Positions 34,568 through 45,383 of a stretch of 64,000 bases of DNA are shown here, piece by piece. The stretch comes from Leptospira interrogans serovar Manilae (GTDB lineage: Bacteria; Spirochaetota; Leptospiria; Leptospirales; Leptospiraceae), in the NCBI GenBank assembly GCA_945887855.1, contig CAMCZP010000007.1:1-64000 (forward strand), given 5' to 3'. Each line of letters begins with the position of its first letter. Positions within the stretch are counted from its first letter, which is position 1. A model generated the notes under the pieces. It had not been told where the DNA came from. It did no database searches and worked only from the letters and a program-made list of their open reading frames with translations. The translations under genes and the position numbers were made by a program.

Positions 34568-35922
34568 AAAAAGCTTCAAAAAAATTCTTTTGTCAATCAT
34601 GCGGTCAAGAATATTCAAGGTGGGCAGGCAAATGCGAAAGCTGTGGAACCTGGAATACAATTGTAGAAGAATCCTCCGAACGATTCTCTAAATCAACATT
34701 TTTTAAGGAAAAAACAAGTTACAATCAACCCCTTCCCTTAGAGGGGAGTGATTGTATCGAACTTCCCAGACTATCTACTGGATATGATGAATTAGACATT
34801 GTTTTTGGTGGGGGGATAGTCCCGGGAAGTATCATCTTGATAGGTGGTGAACCGGGTGTGGGTAAATCTACCCTTATCTTGAGTATTGCAAAGTTAATTT
34901 CAAGTACGAGAAAGATCCTCTATATCTCCGGTGAAGAATCAGCTGCCCAAATTCGAATAAGAGCTAATCGGATGAAAGTTATTGGGAGTAATGTTTTTAT
35001 CAGCTCTGAGACAATTGCAGAAAAAATTGTGGATATGGTAAAAGGAGAAAAGCCTGATCTAGTCTTTGTAGATTCCATCCAAACCATTTCCAGAGAATCT
35101 CTCTTTAACCAAGCGGGTACTGTAACACAACTTAGAGAATGTACTCAACTTTTCTTAGAATTAGCAAAAACATCTGAAATACCTATCATTTTAATAGGAC
35201 ATATCACAAAAGAGGGAAGTATTGCAGGGCCAAAAGTATTAGAACATCTTGTAGATGCAGTGCTGTACTTTGAAAGTGATAAATTAAATTACTATAGATT
35301 AATAAGAGGTATAAAAAATAGATTTGGGCCTGTTGGTGATACAGCAGTATTTGAAATTTATTCAGAGGGATTGAGAGAAGTTAAAAATAAACATGACCTA
35401 TTCATTTCAAGAGATCACGAGAATCGAACAGGGACAGTTCTATCTGCTGTATTAGAAGGAAGTAGAGCATTGACTGTTGAAGTTCAGGCTTTGGTTAGCA
35501 GAACTGCATACTCACAGGCTAGAAGAATGTCTGAGGGTATTGATAATCGGAGATTGATTTTATTAGCAGCGGTTATTGAAAAATTTTTAAATATAAAATT
35601 AGTTGAATGTGATATATTTAGTAACCTAGCAGGTGGTCTCTCTATAGATGAGCCCGCTTTAGATATGGCAATTTGTATTTCAATTATATCAAGTTATAGA
35701 GAAGTGAAAGTTCCTTCTTCTACAGCAGTCTTAGGAGAGGTAGGATTATCAGGTGAAGTAAGACCTGTGAGCAATATTTTGGCACGGGTAAAAGAACTAC
35801 AATCAATGGGATTAAAAAAAATTATTATACCTAAAGGTAATAATAAAGAAGTTGATTTAAAAGAGTACAATAGTTTATTCTTCATATCACATTTAAATGA
35901 ATTTGAAAATGTATTTATTTGA
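34564..35922 (+). CDS. radA: DNA repair protein RadA
   Basis: FFCQSCGQEYSRWAGKCESCGTWNT zinc finger, GGEPGVGKSTL Walker A, KNRFGPVGDTAVFE. TTG 34564 overlapping the rnd stop is the likely start; the track starts at 34498. Confidence 0.96.
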   Translation: MKKASKKFFCQSCGQEYSRWAGKCESCGTWNTIVEESSERFSKSTFFKEKTSYNQPLPLEGSDCIELPRLSTGYDELDIVFGGGIVPGSIILIGGEPGVGKSTLILSIAKLISSTRKILYISGEESAAQIRIRANRMKVIGSNVFISSETIAEKIVDMVKGEKPDLVFVDSIQTISRESLFNQAGTVTQLRECTQLFLELAKTSEIPIILIGHITKEGSIAGPKVLEHLVDAVLYFESDKLNYYRLIRGIKNRFGPVGDTAVFEIYSEGLREVKNKHDLFISRDHENRTGTVLSAVLEGSRALTVEVQALVSRTAYSQARRMSEGIDNRRLILLAAVIEKFLNIKLVECDIFSNLAGGLSIDEPALDMAICISIISSYREVKVPSSTAVLGEVGLSGEVRPVSNILARVKELQSMGLKKIIIPKGNNKEVDLKEYNSLFFISHLNEFENVFI

Positions 35923-35926
35923 TTAA

Positions 35927-36487
35927 TTATCTGTTTTCTTTGAATATAATTTTACTTAGAAATAAATAGATAATATAGGAGATAAGTGATAAAATCACTC
36001 CTGTAATCTTAGGAATCACTGGAATTATATCAAATTGCAATATTAATAAATTTAAATAATAAAATATAAAAAATAAAGATGATGCATAAATAAAATTTAC
36101 TATCCCAGATATTTTTAGATACTCAACAAAATTTTCTTTATCCAATCCCAATGCAATTGGTAGTGATATAACAATTTTTGAAATAAACTTATACCTGATG
36201 AATTTCGAAAGTTTGTAATTTTTATAATAGTTTTTATAGATAGAATTTTCTGAATATTCTAATCTCTTTTTAAAATATGCAAAATTTTTAATTGTGTCTG
36301 AATAATTAGAAGCAATGAAAAATAATAAAAAATCATGGAGATTGATTCCTAATAAGCATGCCGAATAATCCAAATATAAATTTTCCTCTCCTGATGCGAC
36401 CATTGCCCCACTAGAAATTAAGGATAGATCTCCCCAGATTGCTGCACCAATAAAAGTTAAGACAAAATCTAACATTTCATTAGGCAT
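35927..36487 (-). CDS. DedA-like small membrane protein
   Basis: Several hydrophobic segments; FIGAAIWGDLSLISSGAMVASGE resembles the DedA N-terminal motif. Confidence 0.6.
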   Translation of the reverse strand: MPNEMLDFVLTFIGAAIWGDLSLISSGAMVASGEENLYLDYSACLLGINLHDFLLFFIASNYSDTIKNFAYFKKRLEYSENSIYKNYYKNYKLSKFIRYKFISKIVISLPIALGLDKENFVEYLKISGIVNFIYASSLFFIFYYLNLLILQFDIIPVIPKITGVILSLISYIIYLFLSKIIFKENR

Positions 36488-36629
36488 GTTTTTTTAAAAT
36501 AAATTAGTGAAAAGATAAAATAAAATTTTTTTAAATTCTTTTTCCTTTTTACCCTTAGTTTTACATAGGAAATAAGTATATTATATAGTTGTTATTTTCA
36601 TAATTTAAGTAGTACGGAGCCTAAGATAT

Positions 36630-38096
36630 ATGAAAGATTTCATTGTAATTGGTGCAGGCTATTCAGGAATAGCAACCGCAGCATTGCTTCAAAAAGCAGG
36701 GTTTAGTGTCTTAATTTTAGAATCCCATTCATTGATAGGGGGATGTGCATCATTTTTTAGAAGAAAACAGTTTTTATTTGATGCTGGTGCAACAACACTA
36801 AGTGGTGTATTACCAACTCAACCATTGGGTAAACTATTTTTCGATTTAGAAATAACTCCAGAACTCAAAAAACTAGATCCTGGTATGAAGATTCTTTTGG
36901 ATGGAGAAACTATCACTAGGTATGCAGATTTTGAAAAATGGGTCGAGGAAGCAGAAAAGTGTTTTCCTCAAAGTAAACAAAATCAAAGAACTTTTTGGGA
37001 AAAAATTTATAGTATCAATGCATCAGCTTGGGATTTTATCTCTACTAATTTAAATCTACCTCCTAGCTCTCTCAAAGATCTCATCCTACTATCAAAACCC
37101 AAGAATTGGAATAAAATTCATCTCCTACCAAAACTTTTTTTTCCACTAGGATCTCTTCTGTCTGACTTAAATATTAAGGATCAAAAATTTGAAAGATTTT
37201 TAAACGAACAGCTTTTAATCACCACACAAAGTACATTAGACAAAGCACCAATTTTAACTTCCGCTATGGGCTTAGCCTATCCTTCAGAAACGTACTATCC
37301 AGTTGGTGGTATAACTAAACCTTTAGAATTGGTACTGGAAAAATTTATAAGCATGGGGGGAAGTATACTTTTTAGAGAAGAAGTTCAAAGTATTAATAAA
37401 ATAAATAATGGGTTCGTAATACAAACCAAAAAAATGAATGAGTATATTTCTAAATATGTTGTTTCAACTATTCCTATTTGGAACATGGAAAAATTAACTA
37501 ATGGGAGTTTAAAATCTTATTATAAAAAACAAATTGATAAATTTCCTAAGGGTCCTGGCGCGTTTACAATAAACTTTGGAATAAAGGTAAGTGATACAAT
37601 AGAAGGTGGGTACTACCAAATCCATACCCCCACTCAAATTCCCCATTGCGAAGCATCTGCATTTTTTTTAACTCTTTCTAAGAAAGAAGACTTATCAAGG
37701 GCACCTTCAACACATAGAACAGCTACAATTTCAACACATACCGACTCTGTGGAATGGTTTAATTTGAATGAAGAAGATTACAAATTAAAAAAACAAGCAA
37801 CAACAGATTATATTTTAGAAATCTTGGATTCCTATTTTCCTGAATTCAAAGAAGCCCAAAAAGAATTCTTAGTCTCTGCATCACCCAAGACCTTTCAAAA
37901 ATTTACAAAGAGAGAACAGGGGTACGTGGGAGGAATTCCACACTCAATTTCTCCATCCCTTTTACGGCTTCCTCCCAATAAACTTCCCATCAAGGGAATC
38001 TTCCAGGGTGGGGATACCGCATTCCCGGGACAGGGAACACCTGCAGTTGTGCATGGGGCTTACCAGATTTTAAAGGCTGCCCAATCTCTAAGATAA
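36630..38096 (+). CDS. Phytoene desaturase/carotenoid isomerase-like FAD-dependent oxidoreductase
   Basis: DFIVIGAGYSGIATAALLQKAGFSVLILES Rossmann motif; C-terminal FQGGDTAFPGQGTPAVVHGAYQ. Confidence 0.88.
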   Translation: MKDFIVIGAGYSGIATAALLQKAGFSVLILESHSLIGGCASFFRRKQFLFDAGATTLSGVLPTQPLGKLFFDLEITPELKKLDPGMKILLDGETITRYADFEKWVEEAEKCFPQSKQNQRTFWEKIYSINASAWDFISTNLNLPPSSLKDLILLSKPKNWNKIHLLPKLFFPLGSLLSDLNIKDQKFERFLNEQLLITTQSTLDKAPILTSAMGLAYPSETYYPVGGITKPLELVLEKFISMGGSILFREEVQSINKINNGFVIQTKKMNEYISKYVVSTIPIWNMEKLTNGSLKSYYKKQIDKFPKGPGAFTINFGIKVSDTIEGGYYQIHTPTQIPHCEASAFFLTLSKKEDLSRAPSTHRTATISTHTDSVEWFNLNEEDYKLKKQATTDYILEILDSYFPEFKEAQKEFLVSASPKTFQKFTKREQGYVGGIPHSISPSLLRLPPNKLPIKGIFQGGDTAFPGQGTPAVVHGAYQILKAAQSLR

Positions 38097-38375
38097 CTAG
38101 TTGTGCCTTGCTTCAAGCTCATCAATTACATCTTTGATTGAGAGATTTCTGTTAACAACCAGGACTTGCATGTGAAAAAGTAAATCTGCGAGTTCATGAA
38201 TCAGCTCATTCTGATCAGGATTTTTTGCAGCTACAATCACTTCCCCGGCTTCTTCCCCAATTTTTTTTAAGATTCTATCCACCCCTGCTTTGAATAACTC
38301 TGCAGTATAAGATTTGTCAGGAAGATTTGTCTTCCTATCTTTTAATATATCTTCTAATTTAAGTAAAAATTCCAT
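38097..38375 (-). CDS. hisE: Phosphoribosyl-ATP pyrophosphatase
   Basis: [31 protein letters not shown]...[14 protein letters not shown]. Confidence 0.96.
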   Translation of the reverse strand: MEFLLKLEDILKDRKTNLPDKSYTAELFKAGVDRILKKIGEEAGEVIVAAKNPDQNELIHELADLLFHMQVLVVNRNLSIKDVIDELEARHN

Positions 38376-38493
38376 ACAACCTAAAAATCATTCCTCAAAT
38401 ATTTCGTAAACGAAAAGTTATGGTTTATTGAAATTATAAATGATAAGTTAACACCAATTCATTGGATTTATTAATTGTCGATATTTAGAATCT

Positions 38494-39357
38494 TTGTATA
38501 CTGTTCTTATGAAAACAAATCAATTTCCAGCTGGAACTTTTGTCTTTTTATTTTATATTTTTCATACATTTCTATTTTTTTCAGTTCCATTACTATCCGA
38601 AATTATCTGGGAAGATTCTTATAAAAAAGGGATCGAACAAGCAAAGTTAAAAAATTTACCTGTTGTGATTGATTTTTACACCGACTGGTGTGGTTACTGT
38701 AAAGTTCTAGAAAAAAAAATATTTCCTGAACCTGAAGTTAGTAAACTCTTAGAAAATTTTACAACCCTCCGCATCAATGGGGAAGAAAATCCTGAGTTGG
38801 CAGGTAACTTTAAAGTATCAGGCTATCCCACAGTGTTATTCTTGGATAAGAATGGAGCATACCTCGATCGAATTGTGGGATTGCCCAGTTCACAAATGAT
38901 GGCTAAAAAATTAAAAGAAGTGTACGACAAAAGAAATATAGAAGATCAAATATTATTATCCGTTAAACAAGATCCTGAGAATATTCTGAATAATTATAAG
39001 ATGGGAATATATTACTTTAAAGCAAACCAATTTGAAAAGTCTGAATCATATTTTTTGAAATCGATCAATTCTCCCAAAACGGATTATCCCGAAAAAAAAA
39101 TGGAATCCCTTTTTATCATAGGTATTATCCAAGTCCAAGAAAAAAAATTCAGCCAATCTATTTCTATTTGGAGTAAATATTTAAATGATTATCCGACAGG
39201 AGATGAATTTTCAGCCAGGTATTACAGAGGAGTATCATATTTTTACCAAGGAAAATATTCTGAAGCAAAAGACGACTTTCAAAGAGCAAAGTCATTGACT
39301 TCTGATGGAATTCGACGGACAAAAATTCAAGAATTTCTTGATAAAATAGATTATTAG
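38494..39357 (+). CDS. Thioredoxin-fold protein with TPR repeats, exported
   Basis: VVIDFYTDWCGYCKVLEKKIFPEPEV, SGYPTVLFLDKNG; TPR-like C-terminus; hydrophobic N-terminus. Confidence 0.9.
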   Translation: MYTVLMKTNQFPAGTFVFLFYIFHTFLFFSVPLLSEIIWEDSYKKGIEQAKLKNLPVVIDFYTDWCGYCKVLEKKIFPEPEVSKLLENFTTLRINGEENPELAGNFKVSGYPTVLFLDKNGAYLDRIVGLPSSQMMAKKLKEVYDKRNIEDQILLSVKQDPENILNNYKMGIYYFKANQFEKSESYFLKSINSPKTDYPEKKMESLFIIGIIQVQEKKFSQSISIWSKYLNDYPTGDEFSARYYRGVSYFYQGKYSEAKDDFQRAKSLTSDGIRRTKIQEFLDKIDY

Positions 39358-39358
39358 C

Positions 39359-40663
39359 TCAATTAACCCCAATTGCATAGTGTGTGAATCCAAGTTGTTT
39401 CATCGCTTTTTTAGAATATTGGTTTCTTCCATCAAAAATCAATGGTGTTTTCATCAATTGTTTAACTCTGTCAAAGTCTGGCTCCCTAAACTCTCTCCAC
39501 TCTGTTAGCAAAAGTAGAGCCTCGGCTCCTTCTAGGGCTAGGTATGGGTTATCTTTGTATTGCACTTTTCCTTCAAAGTATACCTGAGATGTTTCATGAG
39601 CTGCTGGATCATAAACTTTTAAAACAGCTCCCTCTTTGTACAATGCATTTAATAATGGAATAGAAGGTGCCTCTCGCATATCATCTGTCATGGGCTTAAA
39701 TGCTAAACCCCAAACGGCAAACACTACCCCTTTTAAACTTTCATTCTTAAAGTGGGCTTTTATCTTAACCAAAAGCCTTAATTTTTGAGATTCATTGACC
39801 TCTTCTACTTTTTGTACGACATGCATAGGAACATTGTACTCATTTGCAGTGGTAATCAATGCACGAACATCCTTAGGGAAACAGGATCCACCATAACCAA
39901 TACCTGCATATAAAAACTTTTTTCCAATTCTAGAATCTGTACCGATTCCGTTTCGAACATCATCATAGTTTGCACCAACTGCATCACATAAATTAGCAAT
40001 TTCATTAGCAAAAGAAATTTTGGTAGCTAAAAATGAATTTGCAGCATATTTACTAACCTCGGCAGACCTGGTGCTCATGATCAAAATTGGATTCCCATTT
40101 AAAACAAAGGGAGAGTATAGTTCTTTCATTAAATCTGCTGCTTCTTGGGATTCAGCACCTATGATCACCCGTTCAGGTCTCATAAAATCTTCTATGGCAG
40201 CTCCTTCTTTTAAAAATTCGGGATTCGACACAACATCAAATTTATGATTTGTTTCTTTAGAAATAATTTCTTTAACTTTGTCTGCAGTCCCCACGGGCAC
40301 TGTAGATTTATCTACTATTACCTTATAACCATTTATATATTTACCTATCTCTTTAGCGACATTGTAGACCATAGAAAGATCGGCTTCCCCATTTGAGCCA
40401 GTTGGTGTGCCCACCGCAATGAAAATAAACTGAGAATTTTCTACTGCTTCTTTTAGAGAAGTGGTAAAGAAAAGACGATGGTTGTTGGTATTCTTAATAA
40501 CTAATTCAGATAAACCTGGCTCAAAAATTGGAATGATTCCTTTTTTTAGTTTATTGATTTTAGATTCATCTATATCTACGCATGTGATAGTATTTCCATA
40601 TTCAGAAAAACATGCCCCAGCAACTAGACCAACATACCCTGTACCAATAATGCATATTTTCAT
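39359..40663 (-). CDS. ugd: UDP-glucose 6-dehydrogenase
   Basis: KICIIGTGYVGLVAGACFSEYGN, YAGIGYGGSCFPKDVRAL, VWGLAFKPMTDDMREAPS. Confidence 0.96.
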   Translation of the reverse strand: MKICIIGTGYVGLVAGACFSEYGNTITCVDIDESKINKLKKGIIPIFEPGLSELVIKNTNNHRLFFTTSLKEAVENSQFIFIAVGTPTGSNGEADLSMVYNVAKEIGKYINGYKVIVDKSTVPVGTADKVKEIISKETNHKFDVVSNPEFLKEGAAIEDFMRPERVIIGAESQEAADLMKELYSPFVLNGNPILIMSTRSAEVSKYAANSFLATKISFANEIANLCDAVGANYDDVRNGIGTDSRIGKKFLYAGIGYGGSCFPKDVRALITTANEYNVPMHVVQKVEEVNESQKLRLLVKIKAHFKNESLKGVVFAVWGLAFKPMTDDMREAPSIPLLNALYKEGAVLKVYDPAAHETSQVYFEGKVQYKDNPYLALEGAEALLLLTEWREFREPDFDRVKQLMKTPLIFDGRNQYSKKAMKQLGFTHYAIGVN

Positions 40664-41850
40664 TCTTTATCTCCTACCCTACTCCACTCACATTTAGTTG
40701 GCAAATATACAAGACCATCAAATTTGGGTTGGTCAATTCTTTCAATTTCAAAATCTAGTATAGCATCTTTCCAAAGATAGCATCCTTCTGTATGGCTGTC
40801 TCCCTCATGCAAAGAAATCCCAATACTATATTTTCCCTCTCTAAAATTTAATGGAAATGTAAATTTAACTTTATATTCAAAATCCTTAGCAATATCCAAA
40901 ATTTCATTTTTTAATATATATGTATTTATCCCATATACTCTAATTCCTCTACTGTCATCTATTTGAAATCCTGCAGTTACACGCTTAATTTTTTCTTTGA
41001 ATTGAAATTTAAAAATTAAGCTTACTTGATTACCAATAAAAAAAATATTTTTTGTAGTACTATCTTCATCAATTAATTCAATTGAAAAATTTTTAACTAA
41101 ATCCTCAGAAAAAGATGACTTTGATTCACTTCTTCCCAAAATTTCTATATATTTTCTCAATGCAGGAGTAGTAGCTCCGAAAAATTCACTTTTTCCTTTT
41201 TCAAGAACTAATATTTTTGTACAGATAGCCCCCATAAGTTGCAAATCATGACTTACAACTAAAATAGTACTACCTCTAGCTAAAAATTCTTTAAATCTAT
41301 CCAAACATTTTATCTGAAAACTAGCATCACCTACAGCAAGTGCTTCATCAATTAGTAGTACGTCAGGTCGATTAGCAGTTGCCAATGCAAAACCTAACCT
41401 CATAATCATACCGGTTGAATAATTTTTTAGAATTTGATCTTCATATCCTAATAGTCCAGCAAATTCAAATATTTGATTTTCCAGAAACTTAAGTTCTGAT
41501 TTAGAGTAACCCCAAAGTAAACCATTAAAGAGAATATTTTCTCTACCAGTTAATTCTGCATTAAATCCCACACCTAATTCTAACATAGGTCTCAGTACTC
41601 CATGGATTTTTACAGTACCGGAGTCAAAATGAGATACACCTGATAAAATTTTTAAAAGAGTAGATTTTCCCGCTCCGTTTCTTCCAATTATTCCTATGAT
41701 TTCACCTGGTTTTGCCTGAAAGCTGATTGAATCTAAAGCGAAATAACTTTTTGTTCCACTAAATAATCCTAGTGAAATAACAGAAAAAATTCTCTGATAA
41801 TTAGATGAAAATCCCCTATAAAATTTGGAGAGATTATTTACTTCTATCAT
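40660..41850 (-). CDS. Polysaccharide ABC transporter ATP-binding protein (Wzt-like)
   Basis: GIIGRNGAGKSTLLKIL Walker A, YSTGMIMRLGFALATANRPDVLLIDEALAVGD; C-terminal Wzt-like domain. Confidence 0.92.
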   Translation of the reverse strand: MIEVNNLSKFYRGFSSNYQRIFSVISLGLFSGTKSYFALDSISFQAKPGEIIGIIGRNGAGKSTLLKILSGVSHFDSGTVKIHGVLRPMLELGVGFNAELTGRENILFNGLLWGYSKSELKFLENQIFEFAGLLGYEDQILKNYSTGMIMRLGFALATANRPDVLLIDEALAVGDASFQIKCLDRFKEFLARGSTILVVSHDLQLMGAICTKILVLEKGKSEFFGATTPALRKYIEILGRSESKSSFSEDLVKNFSIELIDEDSTTKNIFFIGNQVSLIFKFQFKEKIKRVTAGFQIDDSRGIRVYGINTYILKNEILDIAKDFEYKVKFTFPLNFREGKYSIGISLHEGDSHTEGCYLWKDAILDFEIERIDQPKFDGLVYLPTKCEWSRVGDKE

Positions 41851-42605
41851 AAGTGATCCGGAATCATCTTTTTAAATTTTAATGAAGTAATCTTTAAAAA
41901 TATATATGATATTATAAAATATATAATAATTTTCATATAATCTAATTGAATAAAATATTCAGGCAATAATATCGCTCTAAAAATTTCTAAAAAAGGTAAC
42001 AATGGATGGTATTGCAAAATATTAGCCCAATTAGAAGGTGGAAAATAAATTATAGGAAGAGTCCAAAATCCAAATTGAAGAAATAATCGAATAATTGGAG
42101 AAATATCTTTCAATAGTACATTTGACATAGATAAATATCTTAAAAAAGGATATAAATAAAATGCAGTAAAAACCATCCATGGATACACCAAGATGCTATA
42201 TATATTAAATTTATTCATTAAAATCATATATAAAAATGAAGGAATACTAAGAATAAATACATGAATCAGCATTTGTAAAATTGGTATGAGATAAAAAATA
42301 TCCAATCCAATACCGGATTTTTTTATTATTGATCGATTTTCTGTTAAAATTGTAGTACTTTTTTGAATCATTTCTTGGATTGGAATCCAAAATAAAATTC
42401 CAGAAATTATAAAAGGAACATTTCGTGTTGAGCTTCCTCCTCTAAAAATTGCAATACCATCAGCAATAAAGATATATAGAAGTAATAAAAGAAATCCCTG
42501 AATTAAAAACCATAAGCTCCCCAGTGCCGCACCTGCGTACTGCATTGCATAGTCCCTCCTAACTAGAATTAGGAGTATTTTTAAATTTCGAATCCAATTA
42601 ACCAA
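41847..42605 (-). CDS. Polysaccharide ABC-2 type permease (Wzm-like)
   Basis: RRDYAMQYAGAALGSLWFLIQ start and six hydrophobic segments; coupled to the Wzt-like ATPase. Confidence 0.9.
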   Translation of the reverse strand: MVNWIRNLKILLILVRRDYAMQYAGAALGSLWFLIQGFLLLLLYIFIADGIAIFRGGSSTRNVPFIISGILFWIPIQEMIQKSTTILTENRSIIKKSGIGLDIFYLIPILQMLIHVFILSIPSFLYMILMNKFNIYSILVYPWMVFTAFYLYPFLRYLSMSNVLLKDISPIIRLFLQFGFWTLPIIYFPPSNWANILQYHPLLPFLEIFRAILLPEYFIQLDYMKIIIYFIISYIFLKITSLKFKKMIPDHL

Positions 42606-42625
42606 GAATATTAAAAAATTATATT

Positions 42626-44395
42626 TTAAGTAATATTTTTTATTACAGAACCAAATCTCTTTTCTACTCTATCTACCACTAATGGATCTGGAGTAAGAAC
42701 TGGAGGATACCAATCTTTTAATCTGCAATCAAAAATAATAGCTCCCTCAAAAGAAATATGATTTCTAACGACCTTCGTAGTTCCATAGATATCACCTGCA
42801 GGTTCAAACCTAGTAAAGATTGTCCATAAAAAATTTGAGTCAGATAGTACTGTTTCCATAGAATCATCGACTAAAAATACAAAAGTAAATTTGTGGATTG
42901 AGGTTTCTTTAACCAATGTTTCCGGAATTCCGTCTTGACGTTTATAAGCAGGTCCTTGTATTACAAGAACTCCAGGACAAAAAATTCTAGGGTTTTTGAA
43001 AACAGAGCTTTTTAAGTCAGCATCGAAGTTACTTTTTAATTCTCTTTTTTTATCTCCCACACCTAAAATTATCATTTTACTTCCTTTGTTCACCTCAGGT
43101 CCTGTATAATCTAATGTATCTTGTGATATATTAGAAAAGATATGAATATCGGTAGCAGGGTTCATTCTTTCTAAAACAGTGATAAAGGTTTTCCTAAAAT
43201 CTTTTAAGGGAATAATTTCATTTGTTACCAATAAACATTTACTTAATGAAAGATGACCCTCACCTAGAATTCGAATTGCAGCTGTAAACGCCTCCTTATG
43301 GTATCTTTCCTTAACAACTGCAGCAGCCAGTGTGTGAACTCCTGATTCTTCATATGCCCATATAGAGATTGCTTTAGGCATAACCAAAGGGAACATTGGA
43401 GAAAGTAATTCTTGTAGATATTCTGCAATGAAATGGTCTTCTTGGGGTGGTCTGCCCACTACAGTTGCTGCCCAAATAGCATTTTTTCTATGGTATATAT
43501 GTTTTACTTTAAAAACAGGATAGTCATGTTTTAGAGCATAGTAACCATAATGATCGCCAAAAGGACCTTCAGGCATTCTCTCATTTGGAAGTATTTCACC
43601 AATTAAAAGAAAATCAGAATCGGCAACAATAGGTAATTGTGAGACGACAGGGTTGCGATGAATCTTGAGTTTTTCTCCCAATAGCAAAGAAGCAATGATA
43701 AGCTCACTCAATTCTTCCGGCATAGGTGCGACTGCTGCTAGAGTCATTGCTGGAGGTCCACCTATATAAAGATGGGTTGGCAAAGGCAATCCCATTTCTT
43801 CAGCTTCGTGATGATGAAATCCCCCTCCCCTATGAATTTGAATATGCATTCCTGTAGTATCTTGGTTGTGAAATTGAATGCGATACATTCCTAGATTGCC
43901 TTTTTTATTCACAAGACTTTCCGTATATACCAATGGTAGGGTTACAAATCTTCCTGCATCTAAAGGCCATGATTTTAAAGCAGGAAGTTCATCTAAATTT
44001 ACTGGTGTGATACGATTTTCTAATACTGCAGGTTTGCTAACTTTTTTTATACCTACTTTTAAAGCTTCAAATGCCAATGAACGAGCTTCCCAAAGTTTAG
44101 AAAATGTTGGAGGAACTATATTTTGTGCAGTTTCAGCGATTTTTTTAATAAGCTCCTGAGGTTTTTTTCCAAATGCCAGCTCCATTCTCTTTTGAGATCC
44201 ATATAAATTCGTAGCAACTGGAAATTTTGAACCTTTGACATTAGAGAAAAGTAAAGCGGGACCTTTTTTAGAAACTACTCTTCTTTGTATTTCAGCTAAC
44301 TCCAAAATAGGGTCAACTTCCTCTTTTATTTCTAGAAGTTCATTTTCTTCCCTAAGCTTATTCACTAAATCGGACGTGCATCTCAATGGTTTCAT
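42626..44395 (-). CDS. UbiD family (prenylated-FMN type) decarboxylase
   Basis: MYRIQFHNQDTTGMHIQIHRGGGFHH, MPEGPFGDHYGYY, AIWAATVVGRPPQEDHFI. Confidence 0.93.
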   Translation of the reverse strand: MKPLRCTSDLVNKLREENELLEIKEEVDPILELAEIQRRVVSKKGPALLFSNVKGSKFPVATNLYGSQKRMELAFGKKPQELIKKIAETAQNIVPPTFSKLWEARSLAFEALKVGIKKVSKPAVLENRITPVNLDELPALKSWPLDAGRFVTLPLVYTESLVNKKGNLGMYRIQFHNQDTTGMHIQIHRGGGFHHHEAEEMGLPLPTHLYIGGPPAMTLAAVAPMPEELSELIIASLLLGEKLKIHRNPVVSQLPIVADSDFLLIGEILPNERMPEGPFGDHYGYYALKHDYPVFKVKHIYHRKNAIWAATVVGRPPQEDHFIAEYLQELLSPMFPLVMPKAISIWAYEESGVHTLAAAVVKERYHKEAFTAAIRILGEGHLSLSKCLLVTNEIIPLKDFRKTFITVLERMNPATDIHIFSNISQDTLDYTGPEVNKGSKMIILGVGDKKRELKSNFDADLKSSVFKNPRIFCPGVLVIQGPAYKRQDGIPETLVKETSIHKFTFVFLVDDSMETVLSDSNFLWTIFTRFEPAGDIYGTTKVVRNHISFEGAIIFDCRLKDWYPPVLTPDPLVVDRVEKRFGSVIKNIT

Positions 44396-44492
44396 TTCAC
44401 TTTCCCCTTTACCAATATTTATGAATAAATGATTTGGTTTGGTTTTTCACTTTTTAAAATTATTTAATAAAAACGTAATTAAATTAGATATA

Positions 44493-45302
44493 CTAAATAC
44501 TTATATACTCTTTTTTGAGTGCTAGATTTCTTTCATTTGTAATTTTTTCATATTCCATTTGGTACAACTCATGATTAGTTTTAAATATTTTATCCCACCA
44601 ATTAAAGTACAAACCATAATTACAATTGAATTTTTGATGATGCATATTGTGATGAAAAGATGTATTATTCCAATTAGTTAATGAACTAGCTACAAATGTA
44701 GAAGGATATAATTCATAACCCAAGTGTCCTAAAACATTTAAAAAAGTCATGAAAAAGATAAAGGTTAAAATTGCTAAAGGATGCAGGGGAAGTATTACAA
44801 CAAGAATAGGCAAAATTCCTGCTTCTAAAATTGCCTCTAGTGGATGAAAAGAAAAAGCAGCAAAGGGGCTAGGATTGGTAGAGAAGTGATGCACCTGGTG
44901 AACTGTTTTAAATAATAATTTGGTATGCATCAGCCTATGCATCCAATAGAAATAGGCATCATGAAAGAGAATTGTGAAAAGGATGCTAAAGAAAAAGTAC
45001 AAATATCCATATTGGTTTATATCATTGTAAATATATGTATAACCTAAGTTTTTAGCAGAGAATATTCCCACACCAACCAAAGCAAAAATAAGAAATGTGC
45101 TGAGAGAATATTTAATTTCTGAACTAATTTTATCTTTTTCAGGAAATTTTTTTTGGATTCTATGAAATGAAAATTTATCTTTTTTCCATATCCAGAAAAT
45201 AAAATAAGCAAAGCCAGAGAATATAAAATAGCGAATCGTCAATAGCAGAAAATTAATTATATAAACTTTTCCTAAAAGAGGAAGTGTTAGCTCAGTATTC
45301 AT
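44493..45302 (-). CDS. Sterol desaturase / fatty acid hydroxylase family protein
   Basis: His clusters HDAYFYWMHRLMH, HQVHH, NNTSFHHNMHH. Confidence 0.92.
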   Translation of the reverse strand: MNTELTLPLLGKVYIINFLLLTIRYFIFSGFAYFIFWIWKKDKFSFHRIQKKFPEKDKISSEIKYSLSTFLIFALVGVGIFSAKNLGYTYIYNDINQYGYLYFFFSILFTILFHDAYFYWMHRLMHTKLLFKTVHQVHHFSTNPSPFAAFSFHPLEAILEAGILPILVVILPLHPLAILTFIFFMTFLNVLGHLGYELYPSTFVASSLTNWNNTSFHHNMHHQKFNCNYGLYFNWWDKIFKTNHELYQMEYEKITNERNLALKKEYISI

Positions 45303-45383
45303 TTGAATCTCCTAATTGTATTATTCCCCTAATTTTCATAAGAGTCAATGGTTTTACTCACTAAATATAGGAATAAAAATACC

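Noticed and set aside
37921-38096. GC-rich 3' end of the CrtI-like gene considered as a recombination junction
   Set aside because: The G-rich FAD motif (GGDTAFPGQGTPAVVHG) explains much of the local GC; weaker case than aroA.
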